NCBI GenBank assembly: GCA_910585375.1
Contig: CAJUCZ010000008.1
Span: 6,977-70,976 of the forward strand
DNA length: 64,000 nucleotides
DNA from: an uncultured Alphaproteobacteria bacterium
GTDB lineage: Bacteria; Pseudomonadota; Alphaproteobacteria; RF32; CAG-239
Direction: 5' to 3'
Shown here piece by piece: positions 1 to 8,524 of this stretch. How positions within the stretch are numbered: the first letter of the stretch is position 1; every line of letters starts with the position of its first letter. The translations under genes and the position numbers were made by a program. The notes below the pieces were generated by a model. That model was given only the letters and a program-made list of their open reading frames with translations, did no database searches and was not told the origin of the DNA.

Positions 1-29
1 TCTTAAAAATCAACATCGTGCAGAATCTC

Positions 30-647
30 TTATCCAAATGTCGCGATTAATTGTTCTAAATCATCGGAACACAAGGCGGCGTGTTTGGCCTCAATTTCTT
101 CTTCGGGGCGGTCATAAATTTTCAAGGCAACGATTCTGTCAATCACGTCTTGCGGAAAACGGTATTTGATAATTTTCGCCGGATTCCCGCCGACAACGGC
201 ATAAGGCGGCACATCTTTGGTAACAACGCTTCCTGCTGCAATAACGGCGCCTTCGCCCAGACGGATGCCTGGCATAATCATAGCACGCATTCCGATCCAT
301 ACGGCATCTTCAATAATGGTATCGCCTTTTCCCTGATAAGCTTCCGTAATCTTATCCATAAAAGGATAGTTGGAGAACCAGTCATTGCGGTGCGTGCTGT
401 TTCCTCCCATTAGTATAACGCTTTCTGCTCCGATGCACACATAGTTTCCGATATAAAGCTTGTCAATTTTCCATTGCGGCTGCCAGCTTTGAAGGCTGTA
501 TTCATCGCCGTACAGATAGCGGACGACATAATTTTCAAAATCTTCAGTCCAGGCATTGCTGTAATAACTTTTTGTGCCTTTAACGATAATGTTGGGATTC
601 TTTGCAGTATTATGCAGATATTGAACTTTTGACCAGTGCTTTAACAT
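30..647 (-). CDS. CatB-type (hexapeptide-repeat) O-acetyltransferase
   Basis: The 205-aa protein has the layout of type B chloramphenicol/streptogramin acetyltransferases. These are left-handed beta-helix trimers that move acetyl from acetyl-CoA to a hydroxyl on the substrate. An N-terminal NPNI-V-G-SYYS segment leads into hexapeptide repeats at about residues 63-155. The motif HRNDW holds the family's catalytic His (H86), and GDTIIEDAVWIG, MPG and VVGGNPAK are all recognisable. Family members include true resistance enzymes and housekeeping acetyltransferases of unknown substrate, so resistance should not be assumed. The ATG at 647 has only a weak ribosome-binding site. The gene stands alone next to the tRNA-Thr array. 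Confidence 0.85.
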   Translation of the reverse strand: MLKHWSKVQYLHNTAKNPNIIVKGTKSYYSNAWTEDFENYVVRYLYGDEYSLQSWQPQWKIDKLYIGNYVCIGAESVILMGGNSTHRNDWFSNYPFMDKITEAYQGKGDTIIEDAVWIGMRAMIMPGIRLGEGAVIAAGSVVTKDVPPYAVVGGNPAKIIKYRFPQDVIDRIVALKIYDRPEEEIEAKHAALCSDDLEQLIATFG

Positions 648-669
648 TTTGGGAGCATTTCAATAAAAA

Positions 670-1167
670 TGGTGCCGATTAAGGGATTTGAACCCCCACC
701 CCACCATTGCGATGCGCTGAGGATAAAAAAGTTGACTTAACGTCAATTTTTTTACCGGAAGAAGCTTTTTTGTTAATCGGAGACGCCGAAGAGGCGGAAA
801 CCGATGTTACAAAAGAGCTGACCGCAGCGAGTTAATGTTTGAAACATTTACGAGCCAGAGCTAGCAACGCCAAAACTACGGATATGAAGTATTCGTAGTT
901 TTGCATTAAGTAAAAAAATGGTGCCGATTAAGGGATTTGAACCCCCGACCCACCATTGCGATGCGCTGAGGATAAAAAAGTTGACTTAACGTCAATTTTT
1001 TTACCGGAAGAAGCTTTTTTGTTAATCGGAGACGCCGAAGAGGCGGAAACCGATGTTACAAAAGAGCTGACCGCAGCGAGTTAATGTTTGAAACATTTAC
1101 GAGCCAGAGCTAGCAACGCCAAAACTACGGATATGAAGTATTCGTAGTTTTGCATTAAGTAAAAAAA
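670..1167 (-). repeat. Tandem 249-bp repeats, each ending in a copy of the tRNA-Thr 3' part
   Basis: Two head-to-tail units (670-918 and 919-1167) lie immediately downstream of tRNA-Thr on the minus strand. Each unit ends, in the minus direction, with about 35 nt identical or nearly identical to the tRNA T-arm, 3' acceptor strand and CCA. The copy at 919 matches the tRNA at 1168-1202 exactly, and the copy at 670 has two substitutions. Inside each unit, CCGATTAA lies about 100 nt upstream of TTAATCGG in the copied acceptor strand, so an acceptor-like stem can form within the unit. A 10-bp hairpin (CAAAACTACG with CGTAGTTTTG, at 1120-1152 in the second unit) is also present. No protein gene is evident. 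Confidence 0.9.
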
Positions 1168-1243
<76 letters not shown>

Positions 1244-1361
1244 ACTGGCACTAATCTATATTTTTAAAATCAAAAATGCAATATTAAAATTTATAATATT
1301 GAAAAAAAGCTTGCGGTGTTTATCTAAGAAAGGAGAGAAATAGCAAAAATAAGGAGGAAAT

Positions 1362-1775
1362 ATGGGTAAAAAAGTTTTATTGGCGGTTTTGAGCACAATC
1401 TTTTTGTTCAGCTGCGCAACGTCGGCCAACTATGACAACAAGCTGCAAAAATGGGTTGGAAAGTCTGCCGTTTCATTACAGGAAAAATGGGGGCGTCCGG
1501 CACATGTTAAAATGTTTGCCAATGGCGACAGCATAATGACTTATATCAAAGCCAATGATGTATATGTCCCGAGTGAATACATTATCTTTAATCAGGGCTA
1601 TGTTCCCGGCAACGAGGTAACAGTCCAGCCTTATCCGAGCCAGTCATCTAACTTTATGAATACGACAGAACTGGTCGGATATGAAACCGAATATACCTGC
1701 CAGACATCGTTCCTTGTTCAAAACGGTATTGTTACGGGATGGAGATGGAGCGGCAATAACTGCGTCGCATATTAA
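1362..1775 (+). CDS. Small secreted lipoprotein of unknown function
   Basis: The 137-aa product has a short basic N-terminus, a hydrophobic stretch and a lipobox LFSC with C18 as the predicted lipidated residue. The mature part begins with a segment (WVGKSAVSLQEKWGRP) like the start of small outer-membrane lipoproteins of the SmpA/BamE-like or DUF-type superfamily. It ends with two Cys that could form a disulfide. A strong ribosome-binding site (AAGGAGG) lies 6 nt before the ATG. It appears to be monocistronic, with its own terminator. The precise function is not recognisable. Confidence 0.8.
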   Translation: MGKKVLLAVLSTIFLFSCATSANYDNKLQKWVGKSAVSLQEKWGRPAHVKMFANGDSIMTYIKANDVYVPSEYIIFNQGYVPGNEVTVQPYPSQSSNFMNTTELVGYETEYTCQTSFLVQNGIVTGWRWSGNNCVAY

Positions 1776-1791
1776 TAAAAAAACAGAGAAA

Positions 1792-1824
1792 AACAAGCCG
1801 GCCTTGCGTCGGTTTGTTTTTTTT
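1792..1824 (+). terminator. Rho-independent terminator of the lipoprotein gene
   Basis: A 9-bp stem (AACAAGCCG with CGGTTTGTT, one G-U pair) is followed by a run of T. Confidence 0.75.
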
Positions 1825-1923
1825 GTTTAAAATTAAGGCAATTTTGTCAGGAAACTGTAACTTTTTTTTAACTTAAATATGGTGATTTAGAAGAAAGGAA
1901 AAATAAAAAAACGGAAAGAAAAA

Positions 1924-2256
1924 ATGGGGATATTTTCAGAACTTCAAAACCGGTTAAAGAATTCCGGCCTGCTTCTGGTTTGCATTTTGTTGTTTATCTA
2001 CTTTGGTTACCATGCTGTCAACGGTGAGCGTGGATTCCTGCGTTATATGTATCTTCGTCAGGAGATTACGGAAGCCCGCCGCGTTGCTGAAAATTATCAT
2101 AATCAAAAAGTCCGGCTGGAAGATAAAGTCCGTCTTTTGTCTTCTTCCAGCCTTGATCTCGACTTGCTGGAGGAAAGAGCCCGCGTTGTGCTCAATATGG
2201 CGGGGCCGGACGAGTTTATTATCCTCGATGAAGGAGAGGCTAAAAAGGTAAATTAG
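1924..2256 (+). CDS. ftsB: Cell division protein FtsB/DivIC family
   Basis: The 110-aa bitopic membrane protein has a single transmembrane helix at about residues 15-32. A coiled coil (about 38-75) and a short conserved tail (LDLDLLEERARVVLNMAGPDEFII) follow, which is typical of alphaproteobacterial septum-formation initiators. FtsB bridges FtsL and FtsQ in the divisome and helps activate septal peptidoglycan synthesis. It lies upstream of an M23 peptidase gene and a bactofilin gene, which makes a cell-envelope neighbourhood. The ribosome-binding site is a weak purine-rich stretch before the ATG. Confidence 0.82.
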   Translation: MGIFSELQNRLKNSGLLLVCILLFIYFGYHAVNGERGFLRYMYLRQEITEARRVAENYHNQKVRLEDKVRLLSSSSLDLDLLEERARVVLNMAGPDEFIILDEGEAKKVN

Positions 2257-2409
2257 CAAAAATCCACAAAAATATCTTTGAATATATGCTGAAAAATCAG
2301 AGGCTTATGCCTGAGTGGGGAATGGGGGCATAAAAAAGCTGTATTTTTTAAATTTTTTCTGTTATAAACAGCTAACACGTTTGCAAAAACTGTTAAAATT
2401 TAAAGGTTT

Positions 2410-3636
2410 ATGATGAAGTTTAAGATTTTCGGCAGAAAGAAAAAAGATAATTATATAAGCTATAAAGAAAAAAAGAGTTTTTTTGCTGCTAAAGAATTTA
2501 TTTTTAGAACACAAGGGCGGGCGAGGGTGATAACCATCAGTTCCCGTACGCAGGTTGTGTCTTTATGCCTGATTCTTTGTGTCGGCGTTTGGAGCTTTTA
2601 TTCCTATCACTTATATAATAAGACCGGCAATATTCTGTATAATAAAGATGCCGAACTTGTAAAAACCCGTGATGCCTATTTGGATCTGATGACCAATTTT
2701 GTGATTCTGCATGACAAAATTGAAGATGTTTTGGATGATCCCAAAACAGCCGCCGCCCAGAAAAAAAGTGATATTGAAAATTATAAACGCCAGGCTGCGG
2801 TGCTGGAGGAAAAAATCAAACAAATACAGGCGGAAAATAATTGGATTGATGAAGCCGTCGTATCAGAGAAAGTTACAATCAACGAGGCTTTGCTCCAGCG
2901 TGATATTGCCATATCAGAACGTGATGAACTGAAGAAAAAGGTGGCCGCTTTGGAAAATGCCGTTGAAGATATCCGCGGTGCAGAAACAGAAGTTTTGGAA
3001 CAAGTTAAAAAAATTGCGTCCAAAGAAGTGGATAAAATCAAAAAAGCTTTTAGCAGCATCAATGTCCCGCTCAAGCAAAAGGGGTTGTATTTTAACGCTC
3101 TTGCCAATCGCAAAGAAGGTAAAGGCGGGCTTTATGTTCCTGACAAATCGAAAATAAAAGACAAAGAAATCAGTAAGCAGGTCAGTGCCATTTATGATTC
3201 TGTGCAGGATTTGGAGTACTATCGTGAAGTTGTCAAATCTGTTCCTATTGGCAAGCCGGTTTGGAGTTACTGGCTGACATCGCCGTTCGGTTCCCGTCCG
3301 GATCCTTTCCAAAACAAACGCGCTTCTCATAAAGGTGTAGATTTGGCGAGCCGTACCGGAAACAAAATCAGCGTTCAGGCAAAGGGAAAAGTGACTTATG
3401 CCGGCTGGATGAACGGATATGGTTATATGGTTGAAGTCAATCACGGCAACGGTTTTAAAACCAAATATGCCCATATGAATAAAATCTATGTGAAAAAAGG
3501 CGATGAAGTAAAGTTTAATACGGCTTTGGGCGAAGTCGGCAGTACCGGCCGCTCTACAGGGCCGCACCTGCATTATGAAATTTTGTATAATGGCGTTCCG
3601 GTTGACCCGATGCCTTTTATCAAAGCCAAAATATAA
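2410..3636 (+). CDS. Membrane-anchored M23 peptidoglycan endopeptidase
   Basis: The 408-aa protein has a basic cytoplasmic N-terminus, one transmembrane helix (about 47-67), a long coiled coil (about 105-195) and a C-terminal LytM/M23 domain (about 300-400). The zinc-site residues are present: H307 and D311 in HKGVD, and HLH at 386-388. It is therefore probably an active enzyme that cuts peptide cross-links in the periplasm, not a degenerate EnvC/NlpD activator. The downstream bactofilin gene begins 10 nt after the stop codon. This pairing is known in other bacteria, where bactofilin scaffolds localise M23 hydrolases for shape control. Two adjacent ATG codons could each be the start. Confidence 0.88.
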   Translation: MMKFKIFGRKKKDNYISYKEKKSFFAAKEFIFRTQGRARVITISSRTQVVSLCLILCVGVWSFYSYHLYNKTGNILYNKDAELVKTRDAYLDLMTNFVILHDKIEDVLDDPKTAAAQKKSDIENYKRQAAVLEEKIKQIQAENNWIDEAVVSEKVTINEALLQRDIAISERDELKKKVAALENAVEDIRGAETEVLEQVKKIASKEVDKIKKAFSSINVPLKQKGLYFNALANRKEGKGGLYVPDKSKIKDKEISKQVSAIYDSVQDLEYYREVVKSVPIGKPVWSYWLTSPFGSRPDPFQNKRASHKGVDLASRTGNKISVQAKGKVTYAGWMNGYGYMVEVNHGNGFKTKYAHMNKIYVKKGDEVKFNTALGEVGSTGRSTGPHLHYEILYNGVPVDPMPFIKAKI

Positions 3637-3646
3637 GGATAAGCTC

Positions 3647-4171
3647 ATGAAGAAAATTAAAAAGCTTTTGTACTTGAAGTTAGCCCGAAAAATGAACAAA
3701 AACGGTAATGCTTCTTCCGTCCCGACGATTATCAGTGAAGACAGCAAAATCATCGGTAATCTGATCTCTTCCGGTGTTGTTCATGTTGATGGCCGGATTG
3801 AGGGCGATGTCTGCTGCGACCAACTTGTTGTTGGTATCAAAGGCAGTATCAAGGGGTTGGTTCAAACCGAAAAGCTTGATTTGTACGGAACTTTGCAGGG
3901 AAAAGCAAATGTTGATGACTTATTTATTGCCAAAAGTGCAAAAATGATTGGTGATGCCACCCACAATTCCATTGCCATTGAACCGGGGGCTTATATTGAC
4001 GGAAGCTGTATTCGTGCAGATCGCCTGCAGCCATCGCCCAGACAAATGCAACAGGTGTCAAAATCATCCTTGTCTGCCGAAAATCGTCCTGCACAACTTG
4101 CACCGGCCGCCAAGCCGGTTGTGCTGAGTGTCGGTTCTGCCAACAATCCCAAACGCCGTGTTGCAAAATAG
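3647..4171 (+). CDS. Bactofilin
   Basis: The 174-aa protein carries a central bactofilin (DUF583) beta-helix at about residues 28-125. It is rich in repeated G-hydrophobic-hydrophobic turns, flanked by a basic N-terminus and a disordered Pro/Ala-rich tail. Bactofilins polymerise without nucleotide and position cell-wall enzymes. The ATG at 3647 has GGATAAG as ribosome-binding site. The frame is open further upstream inside the M23 gene, but that extension is unlikely. Co-transcription with the M23 gene is inferred from the 10-nt gap. Confidence 0.9.
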   Translation: MKKIKKLLYLKLARKMNKNGNASSVPTIISEDSKIIGNLISSGVVHVDGRIEGDVCCDQLVVGIKGSIKGLVQTEKLDLYGTLQGKANVDDLFIAKSAKMIGDATHNSIAIEPGAYIDGSCIRADRLQPSPRQMQQVSKSSLSAENRPAQLAPAAKPVVLSVGSANNPKRRVAK

Positions 4172-4183
4172 AAAGATATAAAG

Positions 4184-4221
4184 AAAAATCCCTCTTTCTT
4201 GGTAAGGAAGAGGGATTTTTT
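4184..4221. terminator. Bidirectional terminator between bactofilin and the 196-aa gene
   Basis: A stem of AAAATCCCTCTT with AAGAGGGATTTT has T-tracts on both strands. It serves the convergent genes on either side. Confidence 0.85.
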
Positions 4222-4229
4222 CATATTTT

Positions 4230-4820
4230 TTAGTAAGTTGGCCGGTAAATTGCTTTTCCGTCAAGAATATCTTTGACAATTTCCAAATTGGGCATGACCA
4301 TTCTGACCTCGCTGTCAGAGAATTTGGTATCTTTAACATTCTTATACATTTCGCTTTGCTCATCAATCATAGCCATAATATTTCGTGTCATTTCCGGATC
4401 AGTTGTTTGTGCAAGCTGATTCTCTAATGACCTGATAATCAAATCACTGCCTTTTTTTCTGGATGCATAAACGGTAATGGCGCGCAACCGGTTCTCCACT
4501 TCAAAGAAGCGGTCAACATCCCAGCCTTGGTTTTCAACCCATTTTAATGTATTATGCGAAAAAACTTTTTGCGGTTTTTTATCATACCAGTCAATTTTTT
4601 CTTTGCCGTCCAGATGATATTTCTTGGTAATAAACTTTGACCATGTTTCCAAAAAACGGTTCATCTCGTCAAAAGTAATCACGTTTTCTTTAGAGAGCAG
4701 TTCCGGTAATATTGAGCGCTTAAGCATTTCTTTTTTGGGGTTGTAAAACGGCACAAAAATAAATACGACTGCTAAAACGGCAATAATAATGATTACGGGA
4801 AATTTATCTTTATAAGTCAT
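4230..4820 (-). CDS. Single-pass membrane protein of unknown function
   Basis: The 196-aa protein has an N-terminal transmembrane helix (about residues 7-26, rich in Ile, Val and Phe). A soluble, charged, largely alpha-helical part follows. No motif is recognised. Its ATG follows the stop of the upstream HAD-like gene with a single base between, so translational coupling is likely and the two products may act together. Confidence 0.7.
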   Translation of the reverse strand: MTYKDKFPVIIIIAVLAVVFIFVPFYNPKKEMLKRSILPELLSKENVITFDEMNRFLETWSKFITKKYHLDGKEKIDWYDKKPQKVFSHNTLKWVENQGWDVDRFFEVENRLRAITVYASRKKGSDLIIRSLENQLAQTTDPEMTRNIMAMIDEQSEMYKNVKDTKFSDSEVRMVMPNLEIVKDILDGKAIYRPTY

Positions 4821-4821
4821 T

Positions 4822-5691
4822 TTACCACCTCAGGTTAGAAATCACATAGTCGGGATAAGCATCATAGTTAATAGCAATCTCTCTGGTTTTTGCCACATCC
4901 GGAATATATCCTTCTCCCAGATAATTAATATGAACCCCCTTGGAAACCAACATACAATGCAAACCGGCAATATTGGCGGCGCGAATGTCCGTAGTGACGT
5001 TGTCGCCGATAAGCAAAGTCTGTTCCGGTGTAAAATTCGGAATATCTTCCAATGCATAAGAAAGAAGCTTCTGATCGGGTTTGCCGACGGTAATAATCCG
5101 CCCGCCAAGCGCAGCATATTGCTCGGCAATGGCTCCGGCGGCCAGACAAACTTCTCCGTCCATAAAGCTTGAGGCATCATTTCCGGCGGCTGCCATCGGA
5201 ATGGACATGCTTGCAGCCTGTTCCAACAAAGGCAGGTAAGTTTCCAGATTATCGTCTGTATTTTTAACGCTGCCGATAAAAATAAAATCAGCCTGTGTCA
5301 GGGAAGATACCTCATGATAATCGTGCAGTCCTGCAAAAACAGAGGCATCAGAAGAATTTCCGGGCAAAAAATAATTGCGGCCGAGCTTTGACAAAGAGCC
5401 TGCTGGAGATTTGAAAAGATAATGCATAATTTCGCCGGAAGAAACGATGCTGCTGAAAATTTGCGGCGGCAGCTTGTTTTTCTGCAATAACTCGGCAATT
5501 TCAGCCACTCTTTTGGCGGAGCTGGTCAGCAGAACAATATTCTTACCGGCTTTTTTAATGTTGATCAGGGCATTGACGGCATCAACCTTAACCGAGCTTC
5601 CGGCACAAATAACCCCTTCCAAACCAACCACAACCGTGTCATAAATGTCTATGACCTTAGAAATGTTGACGATTGGTTTAATCATTTTCAT
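4822..5691 (-). CDS. HAD-IIA family protein lacking the catalytic nucleophile
   Basis: The protein resembles the NagD-like HAD subfamily. The later motifs are intact: a Thr/Ser motif (LLTSS), the Lys in VGKPDQK, and the metal-binding IGDNVTTDIRAA. Motif I, normally DLWGV or DxDGT, reads VVGLEGV, so the nucleophilic Asp is Gly (codon GGT). A phosphatase with this change should be inactive, so the protein may be a binding or regulatory pseudoenzyme. Several starts are possible. The ATG at 5691 has AAGGA 13 nt upstream, and a TTG at 5748 would add 19 residues. It is coupled to the following 196-aa membrane protein gene. Confidence 0.8.
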   Translation of the reverse strand: MKMIKPIVNISKVIDIYDTVVVGLEGVICAGSSVKVDAVNALINIKKAGKNIVLLTSSAKRVAEIAELLQKNKLPPQIFSSIVSSGEIMHYLFKSPAGSLSKLGRNYFLPGNSSDASVFAGLHDYHEVSSLTQADFIFIGSVKNTDDNLETYLPLLEQAASMSIPMAAAGNDASSFMDGEVCLAAGAIAEQYAALGGRIITVGKPDQKLLSYALEDIPNFTPEQTLLIGDNVTTDIRAANIAGLHCMLVSKGVHINYLGEGYIPDVAKTREIAINYDAYPDYVISNLRW

Positions 5692-5781
5692 TGCTGCTTT
5701 TTCATCCTTAACGCTTAAAAATCCCATTACAAAACAGTTTAAACGCAAGACCTTAAAGAAGGTTTAACAATACTGCTTATA

Positions 5782-6996
5782 TCAAGGGTTTTTTGCCCGA
5801 TTATAGTCTTGCAAAATTTGTCCGAACGGTTCCAGAATTCTTGGCAGTACGTTTTTCATTTCCGAGATGCCGATGCCGTAATTGGTGATGGCAACTCCGG
5901 CCTTTTCGCAGGCATTAATCCGCGCCAGAATTTCGCGTCGTCCGAACATGCAGCCGCCGCATTGAATGACAAGCCTGTAGGCCGACAGATTGTCGGGAAA
6001 ATCACGCCCCGCGCAAAAGTCAATTTGCAGATTTTTGCCGGTTTTTTTTTTGAGCCAGTGCGGAATTTTTACTTTTCCGATGTCATCTTCAGCGGCATGA
6101 TGTGTGCAGCATTCGGCAATCAAAACCTTGTCGCCGTCTTTGAGCTTGGAAATAACCGCTGCCCCTTCGGCAAATTTTCCCAGATCGCCTTTCAGCCGGG
6201 CAAACAAGGTTGAAAACGTCGTACATTTGATGTCCGGCGGAGTGTGGGCCGCCATAAAGTCCACGACTTGAGAGTCGCAAATAACCAGATCAGGCGCTTT
6301 TGTGCAGGCCGCCAGAGCTTCGGCATAACGGTTCTCTGTGACTGCGGTAACAATCAGGTTATAATCCAGCCCTTCGCGAATGGCCTGAACCTGCGGCATA
6401 ATCAAACGTCCTTTGGGTGCTTCTTTGTCAATCGGAATTAGCAAAAGAACTGAACCGCCTGCTGGAACCAGATCGCCGAACAGAGGCGGCGTATGAATAA
6501 TCTCGTCCGGACAAAGACGGAGCAGGGCGCTTTTTAACTGAACAAGCACCTTGTCACGCGAGGCCTTGTCAAGAGAATTGACGGCAATTCCGTCAGTCGG
6601 AGCGGTATAGGTGTCGGCTTTGTTATAAATTTTAAGCACAGGCAGATTGCGTTTCTCAGCTTCAAAAATAATTGCCTGTTCCGTTTCATCGGGAAGGGGA
6701 TTGTCGGTAATCAGCAAAATAATGTCGGCACGGTCAAAAACTTTGTGCGTTTTTTCGATTCGCGGTTCGCAAAGTTCTGTATCATCGCCAAAACCGGCCG
6801 TGTCCAGCCACGTCACCGGCCCGATTGGCAAAAGCTCCTGATTTTTTTCCACCACATCGGTTGTTGTCCCCGGCACGGCGGAGGCAATGGCTGTTTCTTG
6901 TCCGGTAATGAGATTCAGAAAACTTGATTTTCCGGCATTAACCTTTCCCGTCAGGGCGATTTGCAATCGCATGGCTTTGGGGGCAGTAAGGGACAT
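5782..6996 (-). CDS. hydF: [FeFe]-hydrogenase maturation GTPase HydF
   Basis: The 404-aa protein has the HydF arrangement. An N-terminal Ras-like GTPase domain carries a P-loop (GKVNAGKSS, about 17-25), a G2 PGTTTD, DTAGFGD and NKAD. A dimerisation region and a C-terminal iron-sulfur domain follow, with ECCTHH (about 295-300) and CGGC (about 346-349). HydF is the scaffold on which the H-cluster subcluster is built by HydE and HydG before transfer to the hydrogenase. The ATG at 6996 is preferred over an in-frame TTG at 7011 because AAGGA lies 6 nt upstream of it. HydE, HydG and the hydrogenase are not in this window. Confidence 0.95.
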   Translation of the reverse strand: MSLTAPKAMRLQIALTGKVNAGKSSFLNLITGQETAIASAVPGTTTDVVEKNQELLPIGPVTWLDTAGFGDDTELCEPRIEKTHKVFDRADIILLITDNPLPDETEQAIIFEAEKRNLPVLKIYNKADTYTAPTDGIAVNSLDKASRDKVLVQLKSALLRLCPDEIIHTPPLFGDLVPAGGSVLLLIPIDKEAPKGRLIMPQVQAIREGLDYNLIVTAVTENRYAEALAACTKAPDLVICDSQVVDFMAAHTPPDIKCTTFSTLFARLKGDLGKFAEGAAVISKLKDGDKVLIAECCTHHAAEDDIGKVKIPHWLKKKTGKNLQIDFCAGRDFPDNLSAYRLVIQCGGCMFGRREILARINACEKAGVAITNYGIGISEMKNVLPRILEPFGQILQDYNRAKNP

Positions 6997-7014
6997 CTGC
7001 TTTCCTTTCAATTG

Positions 7015-7749
7015 TTAGATTTTACAAATTTTTTTAATCGCTTCATTGGCAATCGTCAATCCAAAAATGGCGGTAATCGTCGGGAGTGAGCCAAGCGTAT
7101 TTCGCACGCGTCCGCCGTCTGTGTTACCGTCGTTGCTTTCGATAAAACCGCCAGCTGCTTGCTCTTCGGAAGAAACACAGTAAATTTTACCCAAGTCAAC
7201 ACCGCGTTTTTTCAGCCGCTTGCGGATAAACTTAGCCAACCCGCAGTTTTTTGTAGCGCTTAATTTTCCGTACTTAATCAGCGCCGGATTGGTTTTTAGC
7301 GCCGCCCCCATTGAAGATATAAACGGAATTTGTGCCTGATACAGAGCCTCAATCAGGCAGCATTTGGGGTTGAGCGCATCTATGGCGTCTATTACAAAGT
7401 CAGGCTTCTCGGCAAGCAGAGCAGGAAGTGTCTCCGCATTAACAAACATATCCAGTAATCGGATTTTGCAGTCCGGATTAATTTCGGCCACGCGCAGCTT
7501 GGCTGCTTCGGTCTTTTTCATGCCGATTGTCGATTCAAGCGCCAAAATCTGTCGGTTGATGTTGCTGATGTCAAAACTGTCAAAATCGACCAGAATAAGC
7601 TCTCCGACGCCGACGCGTGCCAAAGCCTCCAGAGCATAACCGCCGACGGCGCCCAACCCGACAATCATCACCCGCGCTTTTTTCAGACGCTCCATTCCCT
7701 CATCGCCGAGCAGAATTTTCGTCCGCATAAACCTCTCGTCATCAGCCAT
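7015..7749 (-). CDS. tcdA: tRNA threonylcarbamoyladenosine dehydratase TcdA
   Basis: The 244-aa protein is an E1/ThiF-fold protein with the nucleotide-binding motif GLGAVGGYALEALAR and the DFDSFDISNINRQ segment of the TcdA (CsdL/YgdL) branch. It catalyses ATP-dependent cyclisation of t6A37 to ct6A37 in ANN-decoding tRNAs. An ATG at 7749 with GAGG 7 nt upstream is the likely start. It overlaps the end of the TatD-like gene by 8 bp, and hydF follows 18 bp later, so tatD-tcdA-hydF is probably one operon. Confidence 0.9.
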   Translation of the reverse strand: MADDERFMRTKILLGDEGMERLKKARVMIVGLGAVGGYALEALARVGVGELILVDFDSFDISNINRQILALESTIGMKKTEAAKLRVAEINPDCKIRLLDMFVNAETLPALLAEKPDFVIDAIDALNPKCCLIEALYQAQIPFISSMGAALKTNPALIKYGKLSATKNCGLAKFIRKRLKKRGVDLGKIYCVSSEEQAAGGFIESNDGNTDGGRVRNTLGSLPTITAIFGLTIANEAIKKICKI

Positions 7750-8485
7750 TTGCAAACCTCAAAGAATTTTCATATATTTTTTGCGCCAGTTCATTGATGT
7801 TTTCCCCGCGCAGTTTGGCAATTTCAACCGCCAGTTCCGGCAACTGTTCCGGATAAACTTCCTGTCCGCGTACCGGTCCCTGATACGGCCCGTCGGTTTC
7901 CAACAAAATCCTGTCATCCGGAATTTCCCGCAAAACCTCTTGTCTTGCCGGATTTTTCAAGATAGAAAAGTTAAAGCCGGCATATCCGCCTTGTTTGATG
8001 ATTTTTTTCAAAAATTCCGCTTTGCCATTATAAGAATGAAAAACAAACTTCTCCGGCAACAGATTCCAAAATTTTTCCATCGCCTCTTGGGCTTTAACCG
8101 CATGAATCAAAAGCGGCCGCCGGTATTCCCGTGCCAATTCAAGCTGGGCGGCAAAAACCTGCTCCTGCGGTCCGGCTTCTTTGCTGCGGTAAAAATCCAG
8201 TCCGGCTTCACCGACTAAAGCGGAGGGAAAATCCTGCACATATTTTTCCAGCCGTTCAATCCAACCGGTTTCCGCTTCGGCGGCATACCACGGGTGCAGT
8301 CCGAAAGCCGGAATGACCGTATCGGGATAAGCGCCGGACAAACGGGCGATTTCCGGCCAGTCTTTTTCCGCCGCAGCCACACAGACAAACTTGCGCACGC
8401 CGACCTGGTGCGCCGCGGCAATAATCTCCGTTGCACATCTTTGTTTAAAATCTTGCAAATGCACATGGCTGTCAATAAACTGCAT
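7742..8485 (-). CDS. TatD-family metal-dependent hydrolase
   Basis: The 247-aa TIM-barrel protein has the metal-ligand motif DSHVHLQ at its N-terminus, GEAGLDFY with the bridging Glu, LIHAVKA, FHSYNG and the C-terminal LLETDGPY. TatD enzymes are 3'-5' DNases/RNases or D-aminoacyl-tRNA deacylase-like proteins. The ATG at 8485 is chosen because GAAAG lies 8 nt upstream, whereas the longer frame would begin at a TTG. It is the first gene of the inferred tatD-tcdA-hydF operon and is divergent from alr. Confidence 0.85.
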   Translation of the reverse strand: MQFIDSHVHLQDFKQRCATEIIAAAHQVGVRKFVCVAAAEKDWPEIARLSGAYPDTVIPAFGLHPWYAAEAETGWIERLEKYVQDFPSALVGEAGLDFYRSKEAGPQEQVFAAQLELAREYRRPLLIHAVKAQEAMEKFWNLLPEKFVFHSYNGKAEFLKKIIKQGGYAGFNFSILKNPARQEVLREIPDDRILLETDGPYQGPVRGQEVYPEQLPELAVEIAKLRGENINELAQKIYENSLRFANG

Positions 8486-8524
8486 GATAATAACTTTCAA
8501 ATTTTATCAGGATTTTACAAACTT

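Noticed and set aside
670..1167. Direct repeats that could be a CRISPR array
   Set aside because: Units are 249 bp and adjacent with no unique spacers. The same holds for the 169-bp and 98-bp arrays. No cas genes are in the window.
8294..8524. N-terminal extension of alanine racemase
   Set aside because: The frame is open, but it overlaps the tatD-like gene head-on and would add 77 residues not found in alanine racemases. The ATG at 8525 gives the normal start.
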